Origin: an uncultured Candidatus Saccharibacteria bacterium
Lineage (GTDB): Bacteria > Patescibacteriota > Saccharimonadia > Saccharimonadales > Saccharimonadaceae
Length of the DNA: 22,145 nucleotides
Direction: 5' to 3'
NCBI GenBank assembly: GCA_937876715.1
Contig: CALEGA010000026.1
Span: forward strand, 1 to 22,145
Shown piece after piece: positions 21,866 to 22,145 of this stretch (positions are counted from its first letter, which is position 1; every line of letters starts with the position of its first letter). The position numbers and the translations under genes are program-made. The notes under the pieces were generated by a model that was not told the origin of the DNA, did no database searches, and saw nothing but the letters and a program-made list of their open reading frames with translations.

Positions 21866-22145
21866 CAGAAGAAAATCTTGATTTCTGTGCCGAATCCAAC
21901 GCGCGACCGCACCTTCACGTTCTCGAACCCCTCGCTCAGTTCCGCCACTTTCGCCGGCGCCAACGCCACCCCATCATCTCGCACCACAATACAATCCCGC
22001 GCCACCGTCAACGACACTTCTTTCTGCGCTCGCTCCACCGCACCCCCGAGCAGCGGCTCCAACGGCTTTCGCACTAGCGACGGTCGCTCAATCCTCCGCG
22101 TTACGTCTGGAAAATCAAGGTTAAACCTCACGCCCCGCTTCTCCG
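21865..22145 (-). CDS. C-terminus of a divergent histidine-kinase-type (HATPase_c) protein, start outside window
   Basis: The frame is open to the right edge; about 93 residues are visible. VVRDDGVALAP matches the G1 box (DxG) of GHKL ATPases, and ENVKVRSRVGFGTEIKIFF matches the closing G2 strand (SxxGxGTxxxI). The N-box region (LVRKPLEPLLGGAVERA) has Gly-Gly where the metal-binding Asn-containing NxxxNA pattern is expected, and the lid between G1 and G2 is almost absent (VAELSEGFENV). So this is a reduced or inactive ATPase domain, perhaps of a sensor kinase. It converges on the sortase-like gene. Confidence 0.6.
   Translation of the reverse strand, partial: EKRGVRFNLDFPDVTRRIERPSLVRKPLEPLLGGAVERAQKEVSLTVARDCIVVRDDGVALAPAKVAELSEGFENVKVRSRVGFGTEIKIFF

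Noticed and set aside
1..22145. UGA recoding (genetic code 25)
   Set aside because: TGA ends the first gene with an ATGA overlap and ends the CDF, DUF308-neighbour and other frames at sensible protein ends.
1..22145. CRISPR arrays, insertion sequences, prophage or integrase genes
   Set aside because: No direct repeat arrays, transposase-like proteins or terminal repeats were seen; tRNA 3' ends show no duplicated attachment copies.
1..22145. The two edge proteins (sensor at left, ATPase at right) as two halves of one split kinase
   Set aside because: They are 20 kb apart on opposite strands and both are cut by the window, so no link can be supported.

Overview
The window reads as compact, gene-dense chromosomal DNA from a small-genome bacterium of the Candidate Phyla Radiation (Patescibacteria). 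Candidatus Saccharibacteria (TM7) is my best guess. This is inferred from gene content and style: a delta-prime-like clamp-loader subunit without a P-loop, a large ThyX-like protein, many membrane-anchored surface proteins of the CAP, CapA, CotH and sortase families, very short intergenic gaps, and single tRNA genes scattered between protein genes. TGA works as a stop (it ends the first gene and overlaps the next start), so the standard bacterial code applies rather than the UGA-Gly code of Gracilibacteria and Absconditabacteria. No search was run, so the taxonomy is provisional.

Layout. 1-2015 (+): the end of a multi-TM sensor-like protein overlapping a membrane-anchored CAP (YkwD/SCP) protein. 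2081-4284 (-): a CapA-like protein and a downstream degenerate serine-hydrolase-like protein. 4355-8488 (+): an intracellular GH97 glycosidase followed 3 nt later by an AT-rich UvrD-type helicase with an embedded nuclease-like domain. 8550-9875 (-): ThyX-like protein and tRNA-Trp. 9988-13927 (+): a GT4 glycogen-synthase-like enzyme, a GH57 amylase/glucanotransferase and a CotH-family protein. 13973-17453 (+): tRNA-Ala, trpS, an S4/RluA pseudouridine synthase, a delta-prime-like subunit and a TPR protein. 17505-18341 (-): an HD-like protein with a TTG start. 18467-21791 (+): tRNA-Tyr with a CDF metal transporter, a structurally odd tRNA-Thr(UGU) with a VanZ-family protein, tRNA-Thr(GGU) with a DUF308-like membrane protein, rpmG, and a sortase-like protein. 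21865-22145 (-): the C-terminus of a degenerate histidine-kinase-type ATPase. No gene-free stretch exceeds about 300 bases.

Functional themes. GH97, GT4 and GH57 together suggest an intracellular alpha-glucan store or turnover module. CAP, CapA, CotH, sortase, VanZ and the serine-hydrolase-like protein form a cell-envelope set. The tRNAs, trpS, the RNA-modifying enzyme and L33 make up the translation set.

The most unusual feature is tRNA-Thr(UGU). Its stems pair perfectly and it has a promoter and a terminator, but it lacks G18, U54, U55 and A58, the tertiary-elbow bases that the other four tRNAs in the window keep. A second pattern concerns initiation. At least five protein genes have a -10 box 6-7 nt before the ATG and no Shine-Dalgarno sequence, which looks like leaderless mRNA. 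Three others (thyX, the HD gene, vanZ-like) share TGG-extended -10 boxes, short leaders and clear Shine-Dalgarno sequences.
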